Source: Aliiroseovarius sp. F47248L (GTDB taxonomy: Bacteria > Pseudomonadota > Alphaproteobacteria > Rhodobacterales > Rhodobacteraceae). Taken from it: a stretch of DNA of 64,000 bases. How positions within the stretch are numbered: the first letter of the stretch is position 1; every line of letters starts with the position of its first letter. Location: positions 248,001 through 312,000 of the forward strand of contig NZ_JALKBF010000001.1 of assembly GCF_023016085.1 (NCBI RefSeq), in the 5' to 3' direction. Shown here piece by piece: positions 35,262 to 43,292 of the stretch. The notes beneath the pieces were generated by a model. That model did not search any database and was not told the DNA's origin. It worked only from the letters and a program-made list of their open reading frames with translations. The translations under genes were made by a program, and so were the position numbers.

Positions 35262-35957
35262 CTAGTTTTTGCCGGCAGGGCCGAAGACCTTATCAAAACA
35301 TCGACGCAAGGCATTGTCCACATCATCCATGGTGACAGGCAAACTCAGATCTACAAGGCTGGTCACGCCGTGTTCAGAGATGCCGCACGGCACAATGCCC
35401 GAAAAATGTTCCAGGTCCGGTTCAACATTGATCGAGATCCCGTGGAAGCTTACCCATTTGCGCAGGCGCACTCCGATGGCAGCGATCTTGTCCTCGGGCG
35501 ATTGGCCCAAAGCGGTTTTGGGCTTGTCATCACGCACGACCCAGACGCCGACACGGCCTTCGCGCCGCTCACCGGTGACGTTGAATTCGGCAAGCGTGTC
35601 GATGACCCATTCTTCAAGCGCACCAACGAATGCGCGCACATCGCGTCCGCGCTTGCCCACATCCAGCATCACATAAGCAACGCGTTGGCCCGGTCCATGA
35701 TATGTGTATTGTCCGCCCCGCTTTGACGAGTGGACTGGAAACCGGTCAGGTGTCACAAGGTCTTTCGGGTCGGCAGATGTGCCTGCTGTGTAAAGTGGCG
35801 GATGTTCCAGAAGCCAGATCATCTCGCCCGCCTCACCACGCGCCATGGCATCGACATGTGCTTCCATACGCGCAACGGCGGCTGTGTAGTCGACCAATGT
35901 TTCGGCTGTTTCCCATCTGACAGGGGGCATATCTGGTAAGGCTTTCATAGGCTTCAT
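35262..35957 (-). CDS. lipB: Octanoyl-[acyl carrier protein]-protein N-octanoyltransferase
   Basis: 231 residues; transfers octanoyl groups from ACP to apo-E2 and GcvH proteins for lipoate synthesis. Motifs: '[18 protein letters not shown]', '[16 protein letters not shown]', the acyl-accepting Cys in '[16 protein letters not shown]' (about 205) and the catalytic Lys in '[15 protein letters not shown]'. The start is uncertain between 35957 and 35948; the frame is open to 35990 but the extra codons lack support. It stands alone on this strand beside a tRNA-Leu gene. Confidence 0.93.
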   Translation of the reverse strand: MKPMKALPDMPPVRWETAETLVDYTAAVARMEAHVDAMARGEAGEMIWLLEHPPLYTAGTSADPKDLVTPDRFPVHSSKRGGQYTYHGPGQRVAYVMLDVGKRGRDVRAFVGALEEWVIDTLAEFNVTGERREGRVGVWVVRDDKPKTALGQSPEDKIAAIGVRLRKWVSFHGISINVEPDLEHFSGIVPCGISEHGVTSLVDLSLPVTMDDVDNALRRCFDKVFGPAGKN

Positions 35958-36072
35958 TTGGCACCGCTTTGTGGCATTGTCAAAATGCATCCTGAATTAT
36001 CTTGGGTTCGCATTTTTTGGCTTCACATCCCAAGACCCCTTCGATATGAAGCGCGTCACCTAGCCTGGGCTT

Positions 36073-36159
36073 GCGGTCGTGGCGGAATTGGTAGACGCGC
36101 AGCGTTGAGGTCGCTGTGAGGTAACACTCGTGTGGGTTCGAGTCCCACCGACCGCACCA
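36073..36159 (+). tRNA. tRNA-Leu (GAG)
   Basis: An 87-base class II tRNA. Acceptor GCGGTCG (36073-36079) pairs with CGACCGC (36149-36155), followed by discriminator A and an encoded CCA. The anticodon arm is CAGCG-TTGAGGT-CGCTG with anticodon GAG, and the variable arm ('TGTGAGGTAACACTCG') and the TpsiC loop 'GGTTCGAGTCC' are intact. Decodes CUC and CUU. Confidence 0.95.
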
Positions 36160-36251
36160 TATCTCACGCACATTTTGCGAACGACTGCTCGTCGCCGGAT
36201 CGGCTTGCAATCCGCTTGCCTGTCAATCCGACGCAAGGCTATGGTCGCGCC

Positions 36252-37511
36252 ATGCTTGATCCTGATGACAAAGCCTTTCTGACAGATCTGTTCGATGCGG
36301 CCATCACCGCTGCAAACGCAGAAACAGTTCTGCGGGGAAATTTGCCGGAGAAACCGAAGGGTAAAACCGTGGTGGTCGGTGCGGGTAAAGGCGTCGCGCA
36401 ACTGGCAGCAGCATTTGAAGAGCTATGGGGCGAGCCGGTCGAGGGCGTCGTTGTTACGCGTTACGGTTACGCTACGCCATGTCAGAACATACGTGTTTTG
36501 GAAGCCGCACACCCCGTGCCCGATGCCGCTGGGCTTGTGGCCGCGGTCGCGTTGTTAGATTCGGTCAGCGGGTTGGGTGCGGACGATCTTGTCGTCGCAC
36601 TGATCACGGGGGGTGGATCTGCATTACTTCCTGCGCCACCCGACGGGATGACGCTTGAAGATGAGCAGCAACTGAACGATGCGCTGTTGGCGTCTGGGGC
36701 ACCGATTTCGGTGATGAATGCGATCCGTAAGCATGTGTCACGGATAAAAGGTGGACGATTGGCTATGGCCGCCTTTCCCGCCCAGGTCGTCAGTCTGATC
36801 GTATCTGATGTGCCCGGCGATGTCCCGTCGCAGGTCGCATCTGGTCCAACGGTTCCCGACGACGCAGATCAAGCGCAGGCGCTTGCAGCGATTTCGTCGT
36901 GGAACATTGATGTGCCCGTTCATATCGTGGAGCATATACGGACCAATCCAGCACCGTCGCCGTCAGACCCCGCCTTTGGTGGCCATCAGGTGGACGTTGT
37001 CGCTTCGGCGCGCCTGAGCCTTGAAGCCGCTGCTGCACGGGCGCGGGTGCTGGGCATTCCCGCAGTTCTTCTGTCTGACGCAATAGAAGGAGAGGCGCGT
37101 GAGGTGGCGAAGATGCACGGCGCTATGACGCGTGAGGTGTTGATGCGCAATCAACCGTTCAGTGCCCCCTGCGTTTTGCTGTCAGGCGGCGAAACGACTG
37201 TAACATTGAAAGGTGCCGGGCGCGGAGGCCGAAATACTGAGTTCCTTCTGTCGCTGGCAATCACATGCGATGGCCTGACTGGGTTCACTGCCCTAGCGGC
37301 AGATACCGACGGGATTGACGGATCAGAAGACAACGCTGGGGCGTTTATTGATGGCCAGACTGCCGGACGGCTTCGAACTTTGGGTCACGACCCGTCTGCC
37401 CTGTTGGCACAAAATGACGCGTGGGCGGCATTCGATGCGTTGGGTGATCTGTTCTCACCAGGGCCGACAGGCACCAATGTCAATGATTTCCGGGCGATTC
37501 TTATCAAATAG
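36252..37511 (+). CDS. Glycerate 2-kinase / TtuD-type protein (MOFRL family)
   Basis: 419 residues. The N-terminal DUF4147 domain includes 'VVVGAGKGVAQLAAAFEEL' and 'ALITGGGSALLPAPPDGMTLEDE'; the C-terminal MOFRL domain has 'VLLSGGETTVTLKGAGRGGRNTEFLL'. This family phosphorylates glycerate, and was once named hydroxypyruvate reductase TtuD. It would feed glycerate (from glyoxylate or hydroxypyruvate) to glycolysis as 2-phosphoglycerate. ATG 36252 fits the family start but the Shine-Dalgarno is weak. It lies next to tRNA-Leu, with no sign of integration. It converges on azoR. Confidence 0.85.
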   Translation: MLDPDDKAFLTDLFDAAITAANAETVLRGNLPEKPKGKTVVVGAGKGVAQLAAAFEELWGEPVEGVVVTRYGYATPCQNIRVLEAAHPVPDAAGLVAAVALLDSVSGLGADDLVVALITGGGSALLPAPPDGMTLEDEQQLNDALLASGAPISVMNAIRKHVSRIKGGRLAMAAFPAQVVSLIVSDVPGDVPSQVASGPTVPDDADQAQALAAISSWNIDVPVHIVEHIRTNPAPSPSDPAFGGHQVDVVASARLSLEAAAARARVLGIPAVLLSDAIEGEAREVAKMHGAMTREVLMRNQPFSAPCVLLSGGETTVTLKGAGRGGRNTEFLLSLAITCDGLTGFTALAADTDGIDGSEDNAGAFIDGQTAGRLRTLGHDPSALLAQNDAWAAFDALGDLFSPGPTGTNVNDFRAILIK

Positions 37512-37514
37512 AGT

Positions 37515-37540
37515 AAAAAGGGTGCCCGCATTGGACACCC
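37515..37540 (-). terminator. Terminator of azoR
   Basis: On the minus strand, GGGTGTCC (37540-37533) pairs with GGGCACCC (37527-37520), one mismatch, then TTTTT (37519-37515). Nine bases after the azoR stop. Confidence 0.75.
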
Positions 37541-37549
37541 CATTCTAAG

Positions 37550-38116
37550 TCATGCTGCCAGTTTTTCGATACTGGCATCCGCTTCAGAAAGACCATCCGG
37601 CCCGGTTGCCGAGATGAAATCAACATCTGTCATGCCCAAGAAGCCGAGAATAAATTTCAGATAGGGTGTTGCAAAATCATGTGGCGCGCCAACCGGAGTT
37701 CCAGCAGAGGCGGTCACAACAATCACACGCTTTCCGGTCAAAAGACCTTCGGGTGTGCCGTCTTCGCGATAGCGAAATGTGACGCCTGCGCGAGCCAGTT
37801 GATCAATCCATGCCTTCAATGTGGACGGGATCGAAAAGTTATAGGTCGCCGCAGATATCACGATCAGCTCGGCTTGCTGAACTTCGGCCACAATCTGATC
37901 TGACAGGTCCAGTGCTGCGTTGTCATCTTCCGTCCGCGCTTCGGGTGGGGTGAAGGTGGCGGCGGTCCATGCAGCCGTCAGATGCGGTACGCCCTGCGCC
38001 AGATCACGTGTGGTGACGGTGGCGTCGGAGTACTTGGCGATCACTTTATCAGCCAGTGCGCGAGAGATTGAACCGTCCGCCCGGGCGGAACTGTCGATGC
38101 GAAGGATATGTGTCAT
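37550..38116 (-). CDS. azoR: FMN-dependent NADH-azoreductase / quinone reductase
   Basis: 188 residues, flavodoxin-like. 'HILRIDSSARADGSISRAL' binds the FMN phosphate, and 'AATYNFSIPSTLKAWIDQLARAGVTFRY' with 'VVTASAGTPVGA' match AzoR. It reduces quinones and azo compounds with NADH by two-electron steps. ATG 38116 has GGAG eight bases upstream; the frame is open to 38179. It is divergent from a LysR gene, with a palindrome between them, so LysR probably regulates it. This pairing is common. Confidence 0.88.
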   Translation of the reverse strand: MTHILRIDSSARADGSISRALADKVIAKYSDATVTTRDLAQGVPHLTAAWTAATFTPPEARTEDDNAALDLSDQIVAEVQQAELIVISAATYNFSIPSTLKAWIDQLARAGVTFRYREDGTPEGLLTGKRVIVVTASAGTPVGAPHDFATPYLKFILGFLGMTDVDFISATGPDGLSEADASIEKLAA

Positions 38117-38182
38117 GTAGTGCTCCAGTATTGCTTTGGATAAGATATGTGGACTTGCAAAAAAAAACGCAATCTGCACAAA

Positions 38183-38197
38183 TTAACAGTATCTGTT
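38183..38197. promoter_or_regulatory. Inverted repeat between azoR and lysR
   Basis: TAACAG-TAT-CTGTTA, perfect six-base arms. It lies 67 bases from azoR and 31 bases before the LysR start, and begins with T and ends with A as LysR-type boxes do. Confidence 0.5.
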
Positions 38198-38227
38198 AGA
38201 ATTCGCACAGAAAGATTGAAGGACCCG

Positions 38228-39118
38228 ATGAACCACTGGGACGAAATCCGAACAGCTTATCATGTCGCGCGGGCAGGCACGGTCAGTGGAGCAGCAGCAG
38301 TGTTGGGCATCCATCATGCAACGGTCATTCGTCATATTGATGCCATTGAAGCCCGGCTTGGCGTCAAACTGTTTCAACGCCACGCACGCGGCTATTCGCC
38401 GACCGAGGCGGGATCCGATCTTGCGCGGATTGCACAAGTGACCGAAGACCAGTTCACCCAACTTGAGGGACGATTGAAGGGGCAGGGCGATGACGTCACC
38501 GGCGATCTGGTGATCACCGCTCTGCCGGGGTTCTCAGCTCGGCTCGCGCCAGTGTTGACCGAGTTTCAATCCCGCTATCCCGGATTGCGTGTGCGGCTTT
38601 TGACCGGCCCAAGGATTTTCAAACTCGAATATGGCGAGGCACATGTCGCGATCCGTGCCGGAACGGCGCCGCAAGAACCTGACAATGTGGTCCAGCCGTT
38701 TCTGAATGTGGGCATTGGCCTCTATGCTGCGCAATCCTATATCGACAAGCACGGTTTGCCGACCGAAGAGACATTGGCCGATCATCATTTCATCGGAACG
38801 GGTGATCTGAACTCCCGCGCGCCGTTCATGCAATGGCTTGCACAGAACATTCCGGCCGAGAATGTGCGGTTTCAAGTGTCCGACGATTTTGCAATGCACG
38901 AGGCATTGATCGCTGGGGCAGGGTTAGGTTTTGCGGTGCGAGGCGCATTGGGCGGACTGGTTGAGGTCGTGCCCCCTAAAGAAGAGTGGATATCGCATCT
39001 TTGGCTGGTGACACATGTTGACCTTCATCGGTCGACAAAAGTGCAGGCCATTCTGACGCAGCTTAAAACCGCTGCTCGGCAATGGGCGAAGGAAGACGTG
39101 GGCTTGTCCTTGCCTTAA
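38228..39118 (+). CDS. LysR-family transcriptional regulator
   Basis: 296 residues. N-terminal winged helix: 'HWDEIRTAYHVARAGTVSGAAAVLGIHHATVIRHIDAIEARLG' region (here split) with the LysR spacing 'LGVKLFQRHARGYSPTEAG'. The C-terminal effector domain covers about 90-295. ATG 38228 follows GAAGGA. It is divergent from azoR and is probably its regulator; the effector is unknown. Its last four bases overlap the end of the convergent ArsR gene. Confidence 0.88.
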   Translation: MNHWDEIRTAYHVARAGTVSGAAAVLGIHHATVIRHIDAIEARLGVKLFQRHARGYSPTEAGSDLARIAQVTEDQFTQLEGRLKGQGDDVTGDLVITALPGFSARLAPVLTEFQSRYPGLRVRLLTGPRIFKLEYGEAHVAIRAGTAPQEPDNVVQPFLNVGIGLYAAQSYIDKHGLPTEETLADHHFIGTGDLNSRAPFMQWLAQNIPAENVRFQVSDDFAMHEALIAGAGLGFAVRGALGGLVEVVPPKEEWISHLWLVTHVDLHRSTKVQAILTQLKTAARQWAKEDVGLSLP

Positions 39119-39450
39119 CTGGTTTGTTCGTCGCGTAGTTCGGTTTCAAGAAACCGCTCAAACGCGTCAAGGTTCACAGGCTCAAACTGCCCAAACCCCT
39201 GCATCCAGATCGATGCTTCGCGCAGGGCATCCGGTTCCAGTTTGCACCACTTCACCCGTCCTCGCTTTTCCTGGCTGATCAACCCGGCGCGGGTCAGGAT
39301 TGTCAGGTGCTTTGAGATTGCGGCCAGCGACATTTCAAACGGCTCTGCGACATCGGTGACCGCCATGTCATCTTCAAGAAGCATGGTCAGAATGGCGCGT
39401 CGGGTCGGGTCGGACAGTGCGGCAAAGGCAAGATCAAGACGAGTGTTCAT
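39115..39450 (-). CDS. ArsR-family transcriptional regulator
   Basis: 111 residues, one winged helix: 'LAFAALSDPTRRAILTMLLEDD' and 'MSLAAISKHLTILTRAGLI' (recognition helix). There are no metal-site cysteines apart from one in 'KWCKLEPD'. In many bacteria this subtype is followed by an AHSA1-type gene, which is not present here: the next gene is the convergent LysR. A perfect palindrome sits 31 bases upstream of its start, suggesting autoregulation. Target genes elsewhere are unknown. Confidence 0.87.
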   Translation of the reverse strand: MNTRLDLAFAALSDPTRRAILTMLLEDDMAVTDVAEPFEMSLAAISKHLTILTRAGLISQEKRGRVKWCKLEPDALREASIWMQGFGQFEPVNLDAFERFLETELRDEQTS

Positions 39451-39481
39451 ACCTGTGGGTTACGTCCGGGCGTTTCAATCG

Positions 39482-39497
39482 TCAACCAGATGGTTGA
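39482..39497. promoter_or_regulatory. Palindrome upstream of the ArsR gene
   Basis: TCAACCA-GA-TGGTTGA, perfect seven-base arms, 31 bases upstream of the ArsR start at 39450. It fits an ArsR-type operator. Confidence 0.6.
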
Positions 39498-39620
39498 ATA
39501 AGCGGTTTTGGTGCCAATCAGCACCCGAAACGGGCAGGCTGCGCTATGGCGAAAGCTGGCGACGACTAAAATTCATAAATATCAATATATTAGGCGGTTG
39601 GGTGTTCGCGCTAAACGCCG

Positions 39621-39649
39621 TTGACTCAAAGCGTTTCAACCCTTAGCAC
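39621..39649 (+). promoter_or_regulatory. Predicted promoter of the Fo operon
   Basis: TTGACT (39621-39626), 17-base spacer, TAGCAC (39644-39649), leaving a leader of about 25 bases before the atpI TTG start. Confidence 0.45.
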
Positions 39650-39678
39650 ATGCAGCAACCGTCACCGGAGGCATTTCC

Positions 39679-40029
39679 TTGTCCAACGAACCCGATCGCG
39701 AGCGCCTACAGCAGCTCGAGGCGCGCCTGAAAGAGGCGAAGGGTGAGGAGAAGCAGAAAAAAACCGGGGACGAGGCCTATAACCAGGCGTCCTTCGCCTG
39801 GCAGATGGTCATAGAGCTTACGGTCGGTCTGTTGATCGGCTTTGGCATCGGATACGGGTTAGACGGGCTGTTTGGCACAAAACCCATCTTCATGGTGCTG
39901 TTTATGATGTTGGGTTTTGCGGCAGGCATGAAGGTCATGCTTTCGACTGCAGCCCAGATGCAGAAAAAAGCGGAAGACGCGCAAAACGCGCAGAATGCCG
40001 CAGAAGAAGAGGGTAACGGACGTGGCTGA
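39679..40029 (+). CDS. atpI: ATP synthase accessory protein AtpI
   Basis: 116 residues beginning with TTG at 39679, supported by CCGGAGG nine bases upstream. The N-terminal third is charged and helical ('[19 protein letters not shown]'), followed by two membrane segments ('[22 protein letters not shown]' and '[18 protein letters not shown]') and a charged tail. Family members help assemble the c-ring and may carry Mg2+ in the membrane. It heads the Fo operon, and its stop overlaps the atpB start by eight bases. Confidence 0.9.
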   Translation: MSNEPDRERLQQLEARLKEAKGEEKQKKTGDEAYNQASFAWQMVIELTVGLLIGFGIGYGLDGLFGTKPIFMVLFMMLGFAAGMKVMLSTAAQMQKKAEDAQNAQNAAEEEGNGRG

Positions 40030-40861
40030 ACAAAGCGCAAAACAGGGTGGCGGCCCGATCATCAAGATTGCATTCTTTGTTGTTCTGGCCTTGGTGCTTC
40101 TGTCGGGCCTGATTTTTGCACCCGAGCATCCGGGTCTGGCCATTCATCCGATGGATCAGTTCGAGATCAAACCGCTGTTCGGTGGTGACCATCTTGGCAC
40201 CTTTACACCGACCAACCAGACTCTTTGGATGGTTATAGCGATCGTCGGCATTGTGCTGCTTCTGGTGGTCGGGTCGCGTGGCCGCGCTATTGTGCCAACG
40301 CGAGGGCAATCGGTTGCTGAACTGGCCTATGGCTTCGTCTACAAAATGGTTGAAGACGTGGCAGGCAAAGACGCCGTCAAATACTTCCCCGGTATCATGA
40401 CATTGTTCATGTTTATCGTGTTCGCCAACTTCCTTGGTCTGATCCCGACCAGCTTTACCGCCACCAGCCACATCGCTGTTACCGCGGTGCTGGCCTTGAT
40501 CGTGTTCGTTTTCGTGACCGTGCTGGGCTTCGTCAAGAACGGCGTTGGTTTTCTTGGACTGTTCTGGGTTTCGGCCGCACCGTTGCCGCTGCGCCCGGTT
40601 CTAGCCATCATCGAGATCATTTCCTATTTCGTGCGCCCCGTCAGCCACTCCATTCGTTTGGCAGGCAACATGATGGCCGGCCACGCGGTGATCAAGGTTT
40701 TCGCCGGCTTTGCCGCAGCTCTGGGGCTGTTCGGCTTCCTGCCAATCCTCGCAATCGCAGCGTTCTATGCGCTCGAAGTGCTCGTAGCCTTCATCCAGGC
40801 CTACGTGTTCTCGATCCTGACCTGCGTATATCTGAAAGACGCTCTGCATCCGTCGCACTAA
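40022..40861 (+). CDS. atpB: ATP synthase Fo subunit a
   Basis: 279 residues; forms the proton path beside the c-ring. The essential arginine is in '[14 protein letters not shown]' (about 215), and '[27 protein letters not shown]' is the last helix pair. It starts with GTG at 40022 inside atpI, with GAGGG upstream. Compared with relatives that begin near '[12 protein letters not shown]', this protein has about 30 extra N-terminal residues with a hydrophobic helix ('[20 protein letters not shown]'). No ATG or GTG would start it closer to the usual place except one that removes the conserved 'HP'. Sure of the gene, less of the start. Confidence 0.92.
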   Translation: MAEQSAKQGGGPIIKIAFFVVLALVLLSGLIFAPEHPGLAIHPMDQFEIKPLFGGDHLGTFTPTNQTLWMVIAIVGIVLLLVVGSRGRAIVPTRGQSVAELAYGFVYKMVEDVAGKDAVKYFPGIMTLFMFIVFANFLGLIPTSFTATSHIAVTAVLALIVFVFVTVLGFVKNGVGFLGLFWVSAAPLPLRPVLAIIEIISYFVRPVSHSIRLAGNMMAGHAVIKVFAGFAAALGLFGFLPILAIAAFYALEVLVAFIQAYVFSILTCVYLKDALHPSH

Positions 40862-40923
40862 GCCACGGTTGCAGCCCGCTCACCAATCCTAATTCAAGCA
40901 TTCCAACGTAAGGAGAAATCACA

Positions 40924-41160
40924 ATGGAAGGCAATATCGCTCAAATGGGTCAATTCATCGGTGCAGGTCTGGCAGCTATCGGTTCGGGTGCCGCCGCTAT
41001 CGGTGTGGGCCACGTTGCTGGTAACTTCCTGGCCGGTGCTCTGCGCAACCCGTCGGCAGCTGCCGCACAAACCGCGACCCTGTTCATCGGTATCGCATTT
41101 GCAGAAGCCCTGGGCATCTTCTCGTTCCTGGTTGCTCTGCTGCTGATGTTTGCTGTCTAA
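40924..41160 (+). CDS. atpE: ATP synthase Fo subunit c
   Basis: 78 residues, two membrane helices. Helix 1 has the Gly/Ala-rich ring-packing motif '[23 protein letters not shown]' (in parts) and helix 2 the proton-carrying Glu in '[15 protein letters not shown]' (about 59). 'RNPSAAA' is the polar loop that meets F1. AAGGAG precedes the ATG by nine bases. A strong stem-loop follows before atpF', a common way to raise the level of c relative to the other subunits. Confidence 0.96.
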   Translation: MEGNIAQMGQFIGAGLAAIGSGAAAIGVGHVAGNFLAGALRNPSAAAAQTATLFIGIAFAEALGIFSFLVALLLMFAV

Positions 41161-41181
41161 GACCTGAACCATCCTTACGCG

Positions 41182-41208
41182 GGGGCGAAGCCTTTGGTGT
41201 TTCGCCCC
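41182..41208 (+). promoter_or_regulatory. Intercistronic stem-loop after atpE
   Basis: GGGGCGAA (41182-41189) and TTCGCCCC (41201-41208), perfect eight-base arms with an 11-base loop, and no T-run. It lies 21 bases after the atpE stop. It may protect the 3' end of the c-subunit message. Confidence 0.55.
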
Positions 41209-41233
41209 AAGTAATCCGGTTTGGAGATAAGAC

Positions 41234-41776
41234 ATGGCAAGTAATACGCAACAGACCGCGGACGGTGCACATGGTGGCGCAGAAGCCGCCGGCATGCCGC
41301 AACTGGACTTCTCGACCTTCGGGAACCAGATTTTCTGGCTCGTTGTCACGCTGGTCGTAATCTATCTGGTCCTGACAAAGGTCGCATTGCCCCGGATTGA
41401 GGCTGTGCTGGCGGAACGTCGGGGCACGATCACTAGTGATCTGGCAGCCGCTGAAGAGCTGAAGCAGAAAGCTGTTGAAGCTGAAGACGCTTACAACAAG
41501 GCGCTGGCCGACGCTCGTGCAGAAGCAAACAAGATTGTTGCAGAAGCACGCGCCGATATTCAGGGCGAGGTTGATGCCGCTGCCGCCAAGGCAGACGCAG
41601 AGATTGCGGCCAAGGCTGCCGAAAGTGAAGCCGCGATTGCGGAAATTCGCGCCGGTGCCGTGGACAGTGTGAAAGCTGTAGCCAAGGATACAGCGAAGGA
41701 AATTCTCGCTTCTTTGGGTTACAAAGCTGATGCCAAATCTATCACCGCTGCGGTGACATCGCGGATGAAAGGGTAA
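41234..41776 (+). CDS. atpF': ATP synthase Fo subunit b' (AtpF')
   Basis: 180 residues: one membrane helix near 33-52 ('[21 protein letters not shown]'), then a long Ala/Glu/Lys-rich coiled coil to the end, forming the peripheral stalk as a b/b' heterodimer. The start lies after TTGGAGATAAGAC. It is divergent in sequence from the neighbouring b subunit, as in photosynthetic and alphaproteobacterial enzymes. Four bases separate it from atpF. Confidence 0.93.
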   Translation: MASNTQQTADGAHGGAEAAGMPQLDFSTFGNQIFWLVVTLVVIYLVLTKVALPRIEAVLAERRGTITSDLAAAEELKQKAVEAEDAYNKALADARAEANKIVAEARADIQGEVDAAAAKADAEIAAKAAESEAAIAEIRAGAVDSVKAVAKDTAKEILASLGYKADAKSITAAVTSRMKG

Positions 41777-41780
41777 AAAC

Positions 41781-42344
41781 ATGAAGACATTTACTCTTGC
41801 TCCGCTGTTCTCCGTAATCGCCATGCCTGCATTTGCAGCAGGTGATACGGGGTGGGCCGATCTGGCCAACACCAACACCGTCGTGATGCTGGCGTTCCTG
41901 CTGTTCATCACCTTCTTGGGCTATATGGGCATTCACAATATGCTTGGCTCTCAGCTGGACAACCGTGCAGACGGCATCAAGTCCGAATTGGAAGAGGCGC
42001 GCGCCTTGCGGGAAGAGGCGCAGACCATTCTGGCGTCCTATGAGCGCAAGCAGAAAGAAGTCGCCAAGCAGGCAGATCGTATTGTCGCCCATGCGAAGGA
42101 AGAAGCAGCCAATGCAGCGGCCGCTGCGAAAGAGGATCTGAAAGCCTCGATCGCGCGTCGTCTTGCGGCCGCAGAAGACCAGATCGTTTCGGCCCAATCT
42201 GCCGCCGTGAAAGAGGTGCGTGACACCGCCGCTCAGGTCGCGGTGGCTGCGGCGCGCGATGTGATCGCCAAGCAGATGACGGCGACCGAAGGCAACAGCC
42301 TGATCGACGATGCGATCAAGACGGTCGAAGCCAAGCTGCACTAA
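41781..42344 (+). CDS. atpF: ATP synthase Fo subunit b (AtpF)
   Basis: 187 residues. The first 20 residues ('MKTFTLAPLFSVIAMPAFAAG') resemble a signal peptide, then the membrane helix ('NTVVMLAFLLFITFLGYM', about 28-45) and a long coiled-coil stalk. The second b-type subunit of the stalk. It ends the operon, with a terminator 29 bases after the stop. F1 genes are elsewhere, as expected in this group. Confidence 0.93.
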   Translation: MKTFTLAPLFSVIAMPAFAAGDTGWADLANTNTVVMLAFLLFITFLGYMGIHNMLGSQLDNRADGIKSELEEARALREEAQTILASYERKQKEVAKQADRIVAHAKEEAANAAAAAKEDLKASIARRLAAAEDQIVSAQSAAVKEVRDTAAQVAVAAARDVIAKQMTATEGNSLIDDAIKTVEAKLH

Positions 42345-42372
42345 GCCGTAGGCTAAATGAAAGTTAGAAAGC

Positions 42373-42397
42373 CCGGCCCCTGCGGTCGGGTTTTTTG
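42373..42397 (+). terminator. Rho-independent terminator of the Fo operon
   Basis: CCCGGCC (42373-42379) and GGTCGGG (42385-42391) form a seven-pair stem (one G-T), followed by TTTTTT. Confidence 0.85.
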
Positions 42398-42424
42398 TTG
42401 GGTGACGTTCGGTGTGTTGCGCGC

Positions 42425-43183
42425 CTATGTGCGCTCTTTTTCATAGGTCAGACGTTGGAGTGCGACCTCTTCGTTGCGATCTGCGCGGCGCAGATCGGAG
42501 TAAGCTTGAGTCACGAAATCCATATGCGCCTCGATGGCCGCCCGAGCTTTCACGGGATCGCGGGCTTGAAGCGCGTCATTAATGGCCCGGTGCTGTTCCA
42601 GCAGGTCAAGGCGCGTATTGGTGATCTGGATAACCACCTGGCGGCTGTAGAACACTCCTTGTTTCAACAGGTCATACATGGCGCGCATCATGTGAACCAT
42701 CAACACGTTGTGGCTGGCTTCGATGATTGCCATGTGAAAGTCGCTGTCCAGATCGGCACCCTGACTCTCGGGTGCGCCTTCCATCTTTTGAAAAAGTTCT
42801 GCGATCACTTTCAGATCTGTATCGGATGCAAACTTCGCGGCCCGTTCAGCAGCCAGCCCCTCCATATCTCTGCGAAACGCAATGTAGTCATAGACTGCCT
42901 CGTCGTGACGCGAGAAAAGTTGAACCAGCGCGGGCGGGAAAGAACTGTCCAGACTGTCACTGACATAGATACCAGCACCAGCCCGGCGCGCCAAAAGACC
43001 CTTGTCTTCTAGATCCGCAATCGCATCACGCAACGAAGGACGCGACACGCCCATCCGATCAGAGAGATCCCGTTCAGATGGCAAGCGTTCGCCCGGGCGC
43101 AAGATGCCACGCAAGATCAACAGTTCAATCTGTTCGACGACGGATTGTGACAGCTTACCTGCCGCTATTTTTTGAAATGGCAT
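42425..43183 (-). CDS. GntR/FCD-family regulator (PdhR/LldR-like)
   Basis: 252 residues. Winged helix 'RGILRPGERLPSERDLSDRMGVSRPSLRDAIADLEDKGLL' (in parts) and an FCD ligand domain with 'DSDFHMAIIEASHNVLMVHMM' and 'EQHRAINDAL', where Asp and His bind a metal and an organic acid. Sequence style resembles PdhR and LldR, which sense pyruvate or lactate. ATG 43183 has AGGA at good distance; the frame is open to 43387 but the rest is not FCD-like. A perfect palindrome sits just upstream. No target gene is adjacent: a terminator of the OmpA gene separates it. Confidence 0.88.
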   Translation of the reverse strand: MPFQKIAAGKLSQSVVEQIELLILRGILRPGERLPSERDLSDRMGVSRPSLRDAIADLEDKGLLARRAGAGIYVSDSLDSSFPPALVQLFSRHDEAVYDYIAFRRDMEGLAAERAAKFASDTDLKVIAELFQKMEGAPESQGADLDSDFHMAIIEASHNVLMVHMMRAMYDLLKQGVFYSRQVVIQITNTRLDLLEQHRAINDALQARDPVKARAAIEAHMDFVTQAYSDLRRADRNEEVALQRLTYEKERT

Positions 43184-43203
43184 TCTGTGTCCTGCGCGCG
43201 AAT

Positions 43204-43222
43204 TGGTCATATAATATGACCA
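43204..43222. promoter_or_regulatory. Perfect operator-like palindrome before the FCD regulator
   Basis: TGGTCATA-TAA-TATGACCA, eight-base arms, 21 bases upstream of the start at 43183. The outer TGGTC/GACCA resembles GntR/FadR-family sites, and the AT-rich centre could serve as minus-10, giving an autorepression site. Confidence 0.7.
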
Positions 43223-43244
43223 CATTTGCGGCAGCGCCTCAATG

Positions 43245-43271
43245 AAAAAAGCCGGACACATGCCCGGCTTT
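43245..43271 (-). terminator. Terminator of the OmpA-like gene
   Basis: On the minus strand, AAAGCCGG and CCGGCTTT form an eight-pair stem followed by TTT (43247-43245). 22 bases after the OmpA-like stop. Confidence 0.85.
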
Positions 43272-43292
43272 CTTCCCCTCACGATTGGCCGG

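Noticed and set aside
36073..36200. tRNA-Leu as an integration site of a mobile element
   Set aside because: No repeat of the tRNA end, integrase or foreign-looking genes follow; the next genes are ordinary.
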